Origin: Lonicera japonica
Taxonomy: Eukaryota; Streptophyta; Magnoliopsida; Dipsacales; Caprifoliaceae
Length of the DNA: 64,000 nucleotides
Reading direction: 5' to 3'
NCBI GenBank assembly: GCA_021464415.1
Contig: CM038466.1
Location: forward strand, 24,739,017 to 24,803,016
In this document: one piece after another, positions 10,316 through 22,010 of the stretch
Position numbering within the stretch: position 1 is the first letter of the stretch
How the letters are laid out: each line of letters starts with the position of its first letter
Notes under the pieces: generated by a model
Database searches by the model: none
Told to the model about the DNA's origin: nothing
Seen by the model: only the letters and a program-made list of their open reading frames with translations
Position numbers and translations under genes: made by a program

Positions 10316-12090
10316 TTAAGTTTCAAATACGAGTCTTCTGATTAAGTTTCAAATTGTTTTCTAAACATTATCTGCCTTGTCTTTCGCCATTTGTTAATCT
10401 AATGTTTTCCTACGATAAATTACAAAGCAAGGAAATTAACATTATGTAATTATTATCACCAAAATATATATACAGATTGCACAAAATCACCAAGAATTCT
10501 TCGTTATTTACAAAACATATTTGTAAGGCTCACAAACAACACTAATAAAACAATTTTCTTAAAATCGCCGAGTATTGTACCCTCTAGTCTCTTCATGCAT
10601 CTCAATTAAAGAGTCTCGTAGCACTTGGGCACAAAATAAAATGAATAGTTCTTTAATCTACAAATCAATTTTGTGCCAACTACCACAAAATCCTCAAAGT
10701 ATGAGCCAAAGCTTGGAAAGATCTTGTTCCGTAGACTTAGTAATTATCACGTTAACTCCGAAGATATGATTATAGGACCAAATTTATTATTATTTTACAA
10801 TTAAAATGAGAACTAAACATGTATAAACAATAAATTTATTAGTAGAAACATAATATATTTTATTGAAGTAGACAATTGTGCACTTACCCAAGACTTTTTC
10901 AAATTCCAAACCTGCACCTTTCATAACATATAACAGATTTATCATATATATAATGAGAGGAAGAGGAAGAACAATCACATTTTTCCAAAGAGAGAGGGGG
11001 TTGTTATTCACTATCCAATATTAGGAGTTGTGGAATTTCAATGGTGAAGTAAAAAGAGTGCAAGCAAGCGTTTTGTGCAAATAGTGACTATAGGCACTAA
11101 TTTATTAGTAAGAAAGATTGTAAAATTATAATTTTACTCATGTAGTGTTGTTATTTGTTGAATTGAAACATTCAAGCAAAAACCAACATCAGGAACATTT
11201 ATGTTGTATCACCAAAGTGGAAGGAAGTACAACTACAACATTTAAAAATTGAAATGTAAGGCACGCTAAACTAAAGAATCAACACACAAATATGTATAAA
11301 ACTTCAAGAAAAATCCTTTAAAATAATCAAACATATATCATATATTATAATAGTAAAACGCCATTTCTTAATAACAACAAATTTGTAATTGTGTTTTTCA
11401 CTCAAACATTTAACTGAACATGTGGAGGGAGATACCGGCCTTACGATAGCTTTCTATAATAGCATAGTAGAATGCATTGAAACCACAATGACAATGGATA
11501 TAAATCATTGCCTAAACATTATCGGGATCAATCGACATTCATCATTGTGCAAAAATTATGGAAGATAGTTAGATAAAAGTGTCTTTTAAAAATTTGAAAG
11601 ATAGTCCAAAGTGTCTTTTTAAAAATTTAGTGACCCAAATAATAATAAATTTAAGTTATATTTGACACACTTGGTAAGTTGGTGGAATGAAATAACTTTA
11701 TTTTATTTCATGTTTAGTGTTTGTCGAGATTATATATTTAGGTGAATTATTTATCGCACTAAAATTTTTTATTATAATAAGAGAGGGATTAATAAATTCT
11801 AATTAAAAAATAAAATTATTTTATTTTCTTAAATAAAATTAAATAATTTAATTTAATTTTTTAATTCAACACGTCAAACACATATTTGCAGTCAGGGATG
11901 AAATGGACGAAGTGTTTAGACTTGAAGACTTTTATTCTGCTTTCGAAATATGGTATTAGACTTTTAGACGGAGTGTTTAGGGTTGAAGACTCGCAATTCA
12001 GATTCAACGAGAAAGCACCGGCCACCTAAGCCTCATGCTTGGCTGGTTCTGACACAGAAGCTTTACCAGAAAAAAAGAACGAACCCTCTT
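10316..12090. other. upstream intergenic region of PP7
   Basis: No coding sequence supported. It includes AT-rich stretches and, near 11880-11980, short repeats of the form GACTTTTAGACGGAGTGTTTAG. The PP7 promoter is expected toward the right edge, but I cannot place a TATA box or start site with confidence. Confidence 0.5.
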
Positions 12091-12241
12091 GTAGTTTCCT
12101 CTATTCCTGCGTGTGTTGACTTGAAATTAATAAAAAATAAATCTTCTTTCGTTTTTCATTTTTGCTCATCAAAATCAAAATCAAAATCAACACTCATTAA
12201 ACCATTTCTCAATCCCCCACTCAAAACACACACTAACCAAA
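12091..12241 (+). promoter_or_regulatory. probable 5' UTR of PP7
   Basis: A pyrimidine-rich leader with TCAAAATCAAAATCAAAATC leads straight to the ATG at 12242. If transcription starts before 11983, an out-of-frame upstream ATG there would open a 117-codon ORF overlapping the PP7 start, which would lower initiation. The start site itself is inferred. Confidence 0.4.
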
Positions 12242-12784
12242 ATGCTATCACAATCAGATCCAATAATCACCACTCCACCACCGCCAACCACCGCCGATCC
12301 ACCTTTCCCCATCACCTCTCCACCACCGTCCGATGAAGACACTTTCTTCTCCTCTCCTTCTCTCACCTCCACCTCCACCTCCTCCTCCTCAGTGTCCCCC
12401 TCCCAATCCCCAATCACCTGGCCATCAGACGGAACCCTAACCCTAGCTTGGATCACCGACCTAATGTCCACCTTCGAGTGGTCCTCCAGGAACCTGAACC
12501 CCTCGGACCTTCCCTCGGTGCTGCCGGTGATGGTGTTTGATAAATTGGTGCTAGCCGCATCGAAGATCTTGCACAAGGAGCCGAATTGCGTTATGATTGA
12601 TGATTGTGGCGGTGATTCCAGTGTTGTCGTGGTCGGTGATGTGCACGGACAGCTGCATGATGTCATGTTTTTGTTGAAGGATGCTGGTTTTCCGGCGGAG
12701 AATAGGTTTTTTGTGTTTAATGGTGATTATGTTGATAGAGGAGCTTGGGGACTTGAGACTTTTCTATTGTTGCTGGCTTGGAAG
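12242..12784 (+). CDS. PP7: PP7 exon 1 (residues 1-181)
   Basis: Carries the low-complexity N-terminus and the metal-binding GDVHG and GDYVDRG motifs. It ends LLLLAWK with donor GTAATA at 12785. Failure to splice here would add 22 residues and stop at 12853. Confidence 0.92.
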
Positions 12785-15700
12785 GTAATAAAACAGTTGA
12801 AATGTAATTTTGTGTATAACTTGAATTGGAAAAATTATATCTTGTTGGTTTGAAGAGGAGAACAAGGAAAGAGAATTATACATGAGCTTATCTGTGGTTT
12901 TATTAGTCCACTTCTAAACTTGCATTTTGTTCTATCAATGGTTAAAGACTTAAAGTAAGTGCAGAGGGACCCGGGATTTGGACTCAAAGTAGTGACTTAG
13001 ATAACGTGGCATCAATGTAGACGGTGAAATGATAAAAGCATGGACCTCACCTGCCTACAATGAATTGGTGCCACATCATATGAGTGGAGTCCCAATGGTT
13101 AACTATCATTTGTGCTTTATAAGCTATCTTTGTACGTGTAAACATGGTGTTGTCTTGTCAATTTCAGTTGAATGCAGTTATGTATACCTAGAATTAGCAA
13201 ACATTTATCCCTTTACTTTGAAGTACAGAAAAAGAAACAAGGATTATAGATGAACTGTGGTTTATTAGTGTTCACTTCTAAACTTGCATTTTGTTCTATA
13301 CTAGCAAAGCATTATAAGCTTACTTGGATCACTTGACATGTTGGCTAGGAAGGTAAAAAAACAGTTGAAATGTAGTTATTTGTACATCTTGTGTAGGAAA
13401 AAATATATCTTTTTTATTAGAAGTAGAGAAAAAGGAAAGAGAATTATTGACGAACTTAGCTGTAGTTTTATTAGTCCATCTAAACTTGCATTTTGTTTTA
13501 TACTAGCATTATAAGCATAACTTGGATCGCTTAACACGTTGGCTTGGAAGGTAAAAAACAGTTGAAATGTAGTTATGTGTATGTCTTGTGTTGGAAAAAT
13601 TATTTCTTGTTGGTTTGAATCTGAGGAAAAGGAAAGAGAATTATGGATAAACTTATCTTTGATTTATTATTCCATTTCTAAACTTGCATTTTGTTCTATC
13701 AATGGTGTTAGCCATTTGTGCTAATAAGTTTTGGTTGTACTTTGTTTGTGTAATTATGGCACAGTCTTGTCAATCTCACCGGAGAAAGGGGAAACTTTTC
13801 GGTACTTTGTGTTATTATGGAGGAGAATTTATTAAATGGCTTAGTTGATTGAATGTAAGTTAGATTGGGAAACTTTATCTAGCTTGAGGTAGAAAAGACC
13901 ATTGTTCTGTGCCACCTAACACGTTACAAGGCTTTGGCTCTCTGATTTAGAGAAGCGGTAACTTCAAATTGCAGTATTTTTGTGATGGAACTGATTACTA
14001 TGAGATGATTTATAGATAGTGTCTGGCATCATAGGAGTGGCTAAAAGTTCGGAATTTCATAGGAAAGTATAAGCTAATATCGTCCAAGTAATGCTTATAA
14101 TGACGGACACTTAGGATTAGTAAGGTTTCTTCCCAAGTACTCAAAAACAAAAGAAAAAAGAATCATGCCATTAAACGTAGACTTGGTTTTTCATGTTATT
14201 TCATTCATAATTTCTTACATATTTGCAGTTTTTTGTTAATTCCTATTCATCTTATTTTCCTCTCAAGATTTTCCAAGGTGTCTAAACTCTACAGTCTACA
14301 CTCAGTGTTCTAAAAATCGGGAATTAATCCACAGTTGGCCTGAGACCGGAGACTAGGCCTGGTCTTTTCAGAAAAATCGGGTATAAATAAAATTGGGAAA
14401 AAATTGGAAAAAGTCGGGGATTAATGGGAAAAGAGTTGGGAAAACAGTTTGAAATTAAGTTTTTGGATGTTCACTTTAGGTATTATGGGTTTTGAACTTG
14501 TTTCTCTTTTGGATATGCGTGTTAGTTGGTTGGATGTTTGGAGAACTAATGTCAAAGTGTTGTATGATTTCTTTTGTTTTATTAGTATTATATTATTTAA
14601 AATAATATTTGTGGTGAAAAATTGTTTGCCGATTAATCCCTTAGTCTTCATTCGCCACCTTGCCAACCTAGGACTGACTAACAATTTTTAGAACATTGCC
14701 AACACTTAAATGCTTATTTTATGTTTTATATTTATCTTTCCTATCATTCTGAAAAACAATGCATATATTAAATGGGATACAACAAATGTAACCAAATTAT
14801 TTATTTTTTGTAGGATGCAATTAATTGGACTCAGTAATTGTAAACTGAGGAAATTTTAATTTTATGATCCATTTTTGTTAGGTTTATATGCCACACAGGG
14901 TATATCTTTTACGTGGAAACCATGAATCCAAATACTGCACTTCTGTTTATGGTTTTGAACAAGAAGTATTGGCCAAATATGGAGATGATAGAGGAAAACA
15001 TATATACCGAAAATGTTTAGGATGTTTCGAAGGACTTCCTCTTGCTTCCATCATAGCTGGCCGTGTTTACACTGCACATGGGGGTCTCTTCCGAAGCATA
15101 ACTCTTACTCCATCCAAAAGAGCAAAAGGAAAGAAGAATCGTAAAATAATCCTCAATCCCGGAAAGAGTCCTTTAACTCTTGGTTCTTTGGATGAGTTAT
15201 CTAAAGCTAGGAGATCTGTTCTTAATCCTCCTTGGGAAGGCTTGAACTTGATTCCGGGTGATGTCTTGTGGTCCGACCCATCGATGGAACCTGGACTTTC
15301 TCCAAATACAGATAGAGGCATTGGTCTTCTGTGGGGTCCAGATTGTACTGAAGAATTTTTGAAGAAGTTCAATCTAAAGGTGATGTCTTAAATCAATGTT
15401 TCCTCTATTTTGATGTCGTTTACTCCCTCCGTCCCTAATTAAGAGTCCATGTTTGACTTTCACTTTTTTAAGAATGCATGAATTTCATCACGATCAATGG
15501 TTTATAACAAAACTTAGTTCCTATCATGAGTTTTACTACGCTGATTATGCTCTGAGAAGGAAAGTGGACTCTTAATTTGGGACATCCCAAAAAGGAATAC
15601 TGGACTCTTAATTTGGAATTGAGGGAGTGTCATTTTGTAGTGTTTTAGACTGAGTGGCTGCTATACATATGCTTTATTTTTAGTTGATATGAAACTAGAG

Positions 15701-18700
15701 ATGTTCAGTTTTGAGAAAGATACAATTGTCCATCTACTGTTGATGAGATATATTTATTTGATTTCTTTGTTATATTCAATTTATTAATAAGATTATGATG
15801 ACGGGATCATCATTTTATATACTCATTTATAATGATTGGTTCTAAAATCTATATATGCATCTGGAATGATTTATTTGGCAACATGACTTGTTTATAGTTG
15901 TAACTTGTATAATATTTTCCATGTTAATTGTGTCATAGTTTTTTTTCTTTTCAGTTATTACGCTTCTTATTGTTCTTGTAGTTTGAGTTTTTTGAAGTAT
16001 AATATGTGTACAGTGTACTGTCTTCCAAGACAAGGTATACGGATCTTAATAATTTAGCTAACAGTTTCAATTGAACTTAGAGTTGTAATTTAATTTCCGG
16101 GCTTTTCACTTAGCAGTCATACTTTTCATTGCTCTTCCAAGTTCAAACCTTTTTCAGGTGTGGCTGCTCTTTTATTTGATACATTTATATGAAAACTTAG
16201 TGTCAAATGTTGCTATGACTAATCTCAATAATTGCTTCAAAGTTCGAAGAATCCAGAACTTTATAGCTACTATAACTGACTTAAAGGTTTCCAAATGCTA
16301 ATATGTTATGACTTTTATGAGTTATATATCCTAGCTCGTAACCCGTGCCGAAGGCACTCAATCACACAATCTTTTATCCTTTACATATTTTTAGGATTCA
16401 AAAACCATGTTATATAGATTTATGAGTAGCAGGATGGTGTACTTTATACCATATAATGTTTCTGCATCTCCTTTCTTTATCTTGTTTGTAGATACTATTA
16501 CGCCGAATAAATCTCTTTAAGGAAACTAGCTAGTATGATATTCACATTGCTGATATTATGGTTGGTTTTGTTGCTTTTATAACAGTTAATTATACGATCA
16601 CATGAAGGGCCCGATGCAAGGGAAAAGAGGCCTGGTCTAGGGACAATGGGAGAAGGTTACACTATAGATCATGTGGTAGAATCTGGGAAACTTATAACTC
16701 TCTTCAGTGCTCCTGATTATCCCCAGTTTCAGGTATTTTCTTGTTGTTCCGATTTCATCTTTTTACTTCTTCCTTTATTGCTGTTAGTAGTCTTTCCTGC
16801 AGCTTACCCCTTGAATTTTTTTTAGCCATGTGGCATCTTTTCGCAGTTTACAACAGCTTTCTTAATTCCCTTTTGCATTTAGTAGTATTTTTTCTTCTTC
16901 TTCTTTGTCTACTCCTCTCCTCTTCATTATTGGGCTTTCTTCCTGTTCCTTTCTTTATCATTGCTTGTATTGGGTGAGTTCAAACCTGTGGCCAGCCTGC
17001 CCCAACCTGCTCGGTTGGCTGGCCTGGTTAACACCCCTCGTCACCTCTGGAATTTTTCTATTATTTTTTCAATTGATATTTCAATATAGGAGGATCTCCT
17101 TGTTTCTTCACTGCGGGTTCTTGCATCATTTTCTTGAAAAGATATTATATCACCGTGGGGAACTTTAAAATGATTCTTAAGTTGAGTGGCACGCAGTGTT
17201 TGTGGTTCAAAGTATTCATTAACAAGGAGGATCACCAATGAGGAATGTGATAAGAGAAGAAATCTTAGATTAGTTATGTATAAATTATATTTAGAAGTAA
17301 TTAATTTATGTGTATTTAGAATAGTAATCTATGTAATTTATGAAATTGGGATTTCTTTTTTTATTAGGTTATTTTTTACCCACAGATACCAAAAATAAAA
17401 ATAAATGTAAATAAAAAAAAAATAGAGTATTGGGTTTTGGATGGTTTTTTTTTTTTTTTTTTTGGCCATTGCCACAGAGGTATCCCCACACCACATTGGG
17501 ATGGGACTAATCCCCTGCCTGTTGTGGCCGGCCACCGCGTACCACAACCGCAGAAACGACACCGGCAGGCGCTTAGTCCGAAGGCACGGTGCCTGATGGC
17601 TGGCCCCAAGTGATTATGCTGTCGCGGGAGATCGAACCTGCGACGTGCGCCTCACCACACATCCAGGCCCGCCTCCGCTAGGCCAACCCCTTGGGGTTGG
17701 TTTTGGATGGTTACTTCTTATAAATATGGTGGTAGTCACTCTTACAAGAGTTGGACTGTAATGAATTGAATAATTGAACATTTCTTTTAGAATTAGTTTA
17801 TTTTTCTTTTTAAAATTCCCTCCTTTATTTGTGTTCGTCTCTCTTGCTTCTAGTCCTCCCCCCTGCAATATGCTAACCTGAGATTGTGAAACAATCTCCA
17901 AAGTAGAATTAAAGAAAGAAGCACAATTATTAATTAAAGAAGTCCCGCCATTCAAGCCCCATTGCTGTTGTGAGGTGAGGAATCATGGTTGGGGTAAGTA
18001 ATGGTATTGGGGTTATTCCTTATTAGACAATAGGTTTTTGTGGGAAGTGAAAACTGAAGAAGAGGGTGGAAGTGTCAGTTTACTTTCACCAATGACATTT
18101 TGTTTGAACTTCAGAGCATTGTTGTCCAAACAGTATTGTGAAGGCTTAAGACCAAGAATTCTGGAAGCGTTTCTGGATGCGTAGGGAGATGGCATCTAAA
18201 AACAGGGGTTGGGTCAAATGATTAAGAAACAAGGGGGTAAGTTTAATTCCGTATGCAGCAATGAGTTTCAAGGGCGCCCTCCAGTCCTCCACAATTAAAT
18301 CCAAGGGAAGAACGCCTTACCTTATCATTTTGAAATAAGGATACCTCCACAGTCCACACACCCCCCCAACAACCTAACCCTGATGGCCTGAACCTTCTGC
18401 CTCTCCCATCATTTTTTCTCTCTCGTGATTTTCGAACTTCTATATATATACACACATACAATTCTCTCTCTAGTCTCTATACACACACAAATAAATGAAG
18501 TCGTCAAAGAGGGTGGCGATTGAGTTTGGGGTTAGGTTGAGTGGTTAGCAGAGCTCTGATGAAGTTGTCAGAGCTCCGAAGGTGGGTGCGAAGGCTGGGG
18601 CCATTCATGAGTGAGAAGGAAATAAATTTCTTTTGTAAGGGTATAATTGACCCTTCAGAAAAGAGAAATGCTAAACAAACAAAATGTTACACCACATACA

Positions 18701-21700
18701 CACTTGGCACTGATGTACTGATCTGAAACCCACCACTGATCACATCACTTTATCCAAACATTAAAGGTGTCCTTATGGCTAAAAGAAATTGCGGAGGAAG
18801 CCCTCCATGTGTTGGGGAGAATTACCCACTTTCTCATTTCGTAGCTGTAAAAGAAAAACCGTTATATTTTGCAACTACGAGAACCTCTTTTTATGCCTAT
18901 CCTCTATCAACATAAAGGTCTCTATTTTTCATTTTTGGGCCTTAATGGTATTTCACTATCAGCCCCTTTTCTTGCTCCACAGCTGGGAAAACGGAAAAGA
19001 TTTTACTCAAATAAGAGTCAAAGACACACTCACATGAAGTGATGAAACTTACATAACTGCTAGATGAATAGCACCAGCTTTAAAGTCTGATGACTCTGAG
19101 CTAGACGATATGGATTAGGGGTGGGATTTGTCAGTTTGGTCATTATTGGCCTATACCAAATATCAACATATCTTGTATTTTTTGGGTTAATGGATGTATC
19201 GTTAACTTTTAGTCTTTTTTGGTATCGTTGTATTGAAATTAATCCCAAAATGTTAAATTTCTATAAAAAGAATGAAAGTTATCTATAAATTACGAGAGTG
19301 CAGTGGTTAATTTTAGTTGAATGTTTGTTTACATTAATAATACATCTAAAAAACAGATATGTGATTATACTTTTTCTCAGTTTCTTCGGTACTCATATGT
19401 ATCGTATTTTTGCTTTTCACATTCTCCGTATCTTCGGTCAGTACTTCAGTTTCTAAAACACTAGGGGCTCATTTGGTTGGAGTTTTAGGGGATAATCCTA
19501 AATTCCCTTCCCTTTAGAATTCTAGTGTTTGGTCAAGCTTTACAAAGGAATATAGGATTTCTAGGAATCAATTTTTATATATTTCCTTCCCTCTCGAGGA
19601 AGTGGGTTTATTCCAGGAATCCTTCCCGCATATGCTTGAACACTAAAATACCATTTTAATTTACAAACAACAAAAAAAATATTCCATCCATATCCCTTAA
19701 CCTTATTATACACTTTCTTCACATCAGTTCATTGCTTCTCTCCTGGCCGATGAGGCCCCTGCCCTCATCCCTGCTGTCGCCGACGAGGCCACCTCCCTCA
19801 TCTCCTCCTCGGCCGACGAGGCCACCTCCCTCATCTCCTCCTCGGCCGACGAGGCCACCACCCTCATCTCCCCCGACGCTGATGAGACCAAAGATGCAAC
19901 AAGGAGACATGATCTCTGTTGGCGCCGATGATATTCATCTGATCCCTTGCCCTATTTTCTTTTTCTTCTCAAATTGATATTTTTTTATGGATTGATCTTG
20001 TTTATATATGTAATATATAGTGTATATAACTCAAGAACACCCTCTGATTCATGTATATTGGTGGATATGTAGGTTGGATTTGTATATATTAGAAATATTA
20101 TCTGAAGAGATATATTAGAAGGGTAGCAAAAGAAATTAGAAATAGTTGAAAATGCTTGGAAAGTTAAAAGTATTTTTTGAACCAAACAATGGAAAGAAAT
20201 TCTGAATTACCTGAAAGAAGGTTTACTGGAATTTAGGATTCCAATTCCTTTCCCAAAACTCCAACCAAACAAGCCCTAGAGCCAAAACCAGCCAAATAAT
20301 TTCCGCAACTTTTGGTTTCTGTATTTGAATAATAAAACCGAACCAACTTTTTTCGAGCAATTTAATATGATTCGGTAAAGCATTACACAATTAGGCATTA
20401 GTGTCCCTGTATTGTTCTTGTGCACATAGGGACACTAATTTACCAGCTTTATTATTGTAAGAAACGAGGATGTATCACTTCTCTCACTGCAGTCATTTTT
20501 TTCAAGTGCCCCACCTAAAAAAATTTCTAAGTGCACAAGAACAATAGAATGTTTAAATTTTGAAATTATGTACAGAAAATGTTTAAAAATTAGAAATGGA
20601 GAGCATAAGATTGAGATGAAGAACCCTTGATATAAAGTACAAAGTCAGAATAGAGAGATGTAGGTGAAGGTCAAAATCAAAGAGAAGAAATTGGATTGGG
20701 GCACCTAACTTAGCAATTCAACAAAATTAGTGGAGCACTTTCTTTCTTTAGCTACTTTAGTCATAACACGTAGTTACAAAGAGAAAACAAAAATTCAAGA
20801 ATTTCAACAAACTAACTTTTGCACAAGTGTTGCGTACACTGATCCCACGCTGATATGAACTTGTTGTAACTACTGGATATTGTGCACTATTTTTTGCGCT
20901 TATATAAATTAAAAAAAGTGTTTGCTATATATATTTGTCCTTTTTGCAGGCAACAGTGGAGAGGTACAAAAATAAAGGAGCTTACATTGTACTGGAAGGC
21001 CCAAATTTTGATACCCCCGTGTTCCATAGTTTTGAAGCTATTACACCAAGACCAAAGGTATGTTTTTCTCTCACCAAAAGAAAGATTTTATTAAATCAAC
21101 TACTACTCCCTCCCTCTCTCTAAACAAAGGCTATGTGCAAAACTCATTGGCATTGCAGTGGAAACTGTTCTAAATATAAATGAAATCTTTTGTGCCTGTT
21201 TGGTTGGTTGATATACAGAAGGATGAAAATCAACTTTACTTTTTGTACAATTTTCTGGTGTACAATTGGTTTACTGCAAAATGTGGAAAACAATCATAGC
21301 TTTTACATTTACAATGCCAATCAAACAGTCCTACACGTTTGTTGCAAATCATATCCTTCCACATTATTTACAGGTAATCAAGCACAGTCTATGAGTCCAT
21401 TATCCCTCTTGGGGACATTCTGAATCGATAGTTCAGTTTCATATTTAGGACATAATCTATGCACTCATGATAGTAAACGAGTTTTGTTTTTAACCGTTTA
21501 CACGGATTCTAAAATTTTTGAAGGAAGGACAATTTTTTTTTTCTTTTCTACTTGGTGAAAGTTTTGACATAAAAACCAGAAAAAGATACTTTGAATATCC
21601 TTAAAAAGATACAAAAGGAAAAAGGGGAAAAGAAGAATAAAATGAATATTTGTGAAATTATAGAGGCTGCCCATGGCACCTAAATATACCAAGGGTGTGT

Positions 21701-22010
21701 TTAATTCCGCTTATTTCCAATAGAAAATTCCCAGGATTTCATATTTCCATCTTAAGTATCGTCTTAATTGTCTGAGGAAAAATATTGATGGTACAACTTG
21801 TTTTAGCCTATGTTTTCTCTTTTCCATGTATTCCAAAAGCCACCTCCTCTCAAGTTTAATTTTTCCCTTAACCAATAAATGGTAGTCCTATACGCATGTA
21901 CCAAAGCCTGCATTGTTGTCTCATGGCAGGTAAATCCGTACTATGATTTTGAGGATGTAATTGATTCCGACGAAGAATTGGATTTGGCTTCAATGGTGGC
22001 AGATTCCTGA
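12242..22010 (+). CDS. PP7: serine/threonine protein phosphatase 7 (PP7), five exons, 458 aa
   Basis: Join 12242-12784, 14882-15379, 16586-16732, 20950-21057, 21930-22010. It encodes a PPP-family, metal-dependent phosphatase; Arabidopsis PP7 is a nuclear enzyme linked to cryptochrome/blue-light signalling and heat tolerance. All PPP motifs are present: GDVHG (residues 132-136), GDYVDRG (161-167), RGNHE (192-196), HGG (247-249), RSHE (351-354) and SAPDY (388-392). The insertion at about 253-290, between the HGG motif and the ELSKARRS region, is the PP7 hallmark. It contains [10 protein letters not shown] (260-269), a candidate nuclear localisation signal. The N-terminus (1-58) is Pro/Ser/Thr-rich and low complexity; the C-terminus (433-458) is acidic. 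Every intron is phase 0 with GT-AG borders, and the frame is intact throughout. The ATG at 12242 is the first in frame with the conserved [14 protein letters not shown] start of the homologous region. Confidence 0.93.
12773..13705 (+). repeat. duplicated exon 1/intron 1 junction segments
   Basis: A ~170-bp segment starting TGGCTTGGAAG|GTAATAAAACAG and ending CTAAACTTGCATTTTGTTCTA recurs at 13341-13507 (TTGGCTAGGAAG|GTAAAAAAACAG) and at 13539-13705 (TTGGCTTGGAAG|GTAAAAAACAG). A partial copy lacking the donor lies at about 13220-13305. Two extra donor-like GT sites therefore sit at 13353 and 13551. Confidence 0.85.
12785..14881 (+). other. PP7 intron 1 (2.1 kb)
   Basis: GT-AG, phase 0. It holds tandem-like duplications of its own 5' end (12773-13705) and a hAT-like MITE (14303-14698). 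The remainder is T-rich, typical of plant introns. Confidence 0.88.
14303..14698. mobile_element. hAT-like MITE in PP7 intron 1
   Basis: The ends CAGTGTTCTAAAAATCGG and ACAATTTTTAGAACATTG form imperfect TIRs. The flanks TCTACACT and CCAACACT agree at 6 of 8 bases, as an aged 8-bp target duplication might. The interior has AAATTGGGAAAAA-type repeats. Confidence 0.5.
14882..15379 (+). CDS. PP7: PP7 exon 2 (residues 182-347)
   Basis: The acceptor TTTTGTTAG precedes [19 protein letters not shown]. It contains RGNHE, the catalytic-site HGG and the PP7-specific basic insertion. The donor GTGATG at 15380 follows FNLK. Confidence 0.92.
15380..16585 (+). other. PP7 intron 2 (1.2 kb)
   Basis: GT-AG, phase 0. 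It contains a Stowaway MITE at 15423-15628. A GC-rich hairpin, CCCGTGCCGAAGGCACTC, near 16345 resembles the 3' hairpin of minus-strand Helitron-like elements but has no confirmed partner. Confidence 0.85.
15423..15628. mobile_element. Stowaway (Tc1/mariner) MITE in PP7 intron 2
   Basis: Begins CTCCCTCCGTCCCTAATTAA after TA and ends GGACTCTTAATTTGG...GAGGGAG. CTCCCTCCGT termini at a TA site are diagnostic of Stowaway. The right target TA has decayed to TG, and a duplicated GGACTCTTAATTTGG segment sits at the right end. Confidence 0.85.
16586..16732 (+). CDS. PP7: PP7 exon 3 (residues 348-396)
   Basis: The acceptor ATAACAG precedes [13 protein letters not shown]. It contains the RSHE and SAPDYPQFQ motifs. 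The donor GTATTT is at 16733. Length 147 nt keeps the frame. Confidence 0.92.
17447..17698 (-). mobile_element. tRNA-derived SINE with 14-bp target duplication
   Basis: On the minus strand it has an A-box-like TGGCCTAGCGG and a B-box GGTTCGATCTC near the 5' end, then a GC-rich body and a poly(A) tail (seen as T's at 17447-17463). It is flanked by perfect copies of GGTTTTGGATGGTT at 17433-17446 and 17699-17712. It lies antisense to PP7 inside intron 3. Confidence 0.88.
18013..18195 (-). other. 60-codon ORF in PP7 intron 3, possible gene fragment
   Basis: The minus-strand ORF reads [20 protein letters not shown] and onward with balanced composition unlike the T-rich intron around it. I do not recognise a family. 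It may be captured coding sequence or chance. Confidence 0.2.
19464..20275. mobile_element. PIF/Harbinger-like non-autonomous element carrying a GC-rich minisatellite
   Basis: The left end GGGGCTCATTTGGTTGGAGT and right end ACTCCAACCAAACAAGCC are inverted. The inverted match continues through CCTAAATTCC / GGAATTTAGG. It is flanked by CTA on each side (19461-19463 and 20276-20278), a 3-bp duplication compatible with Harbinger. The interior contains a 33-bp tandem repeat (19746-19890). Confidence 0.7.
19746..19890 (+). repeat. 33-bp tandem repeat (five in-register units, 11-codon period)
   Basis: Units begin at 19746, 19779, 19812, 19845 and 19878 with no indels. In one forward frame they read [22 protein letters not shown] (twice), [11 protein letters not shown] and [10 protein letters not shown] before a stop. 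Strong GC enrichment against the AT-rich intron suggests a captured fragment. Confidence 0.85.
20950..21057 (+). CDS. PP7: PP7 exon 4 (residues 397-432)
   Basis: The acceptor TTTTTGCAG precedes [18 protein letters not shown]; the exon ends ITPRPK before donor GTATGT. It encodes the last beta-strand region of the phosphatase fold. Confidence 0.9.
21058..21929 (+). other. PP7 intron 4 (0.87 kb)
   Basis: GT-AG, phase 0. It is T-rich with no recognised insertion; a CTACTCCCTCCCTCTCTCT stretch at its start has no inverted partner. Confidence 0.85.
21930..22010 (+). CDS. PP7: PP7 exon 5 (residues 433-458 and stop)
   Basis: The acceptor TCATGGCAG precedes [19 protein letters not shown]; the TGA stop is at 22008-22010. 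It forms the acidic C-terminal tail. Confidence 0.9.
   Translation, partial: VNPYYDFEDVIDSDEELDLASMVADS

Larger units (their letters stand above)
16733..20949 (+). other. PP7 intron 3 (4.2 kb), enlarged by insertions
   Basis: GT-AG, phase 0. It contains a minus-strand SINE (17447-17698), a Harbinger-like element with a minisatellite (19464-20275) and a possible older captured fragment (18013-18195, minus). Nothing else coding is supported. Confidence 0.85.

Noticed and set aside
16331..16370. Helitron 3' end on the minus strand (hairpin plus CTAG)
   Set aside because: The hairpin GTGCCTTCGGCAC and CTAG are present, but the base after CTAG is not the expected T and no 5' TC end could be matched.
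19116..19460. hAT-type start TAGGGGTGGGATTTG in PP7 intron 3
   Set aside because: No inverted partner or 8-bp duplication found within the intron.
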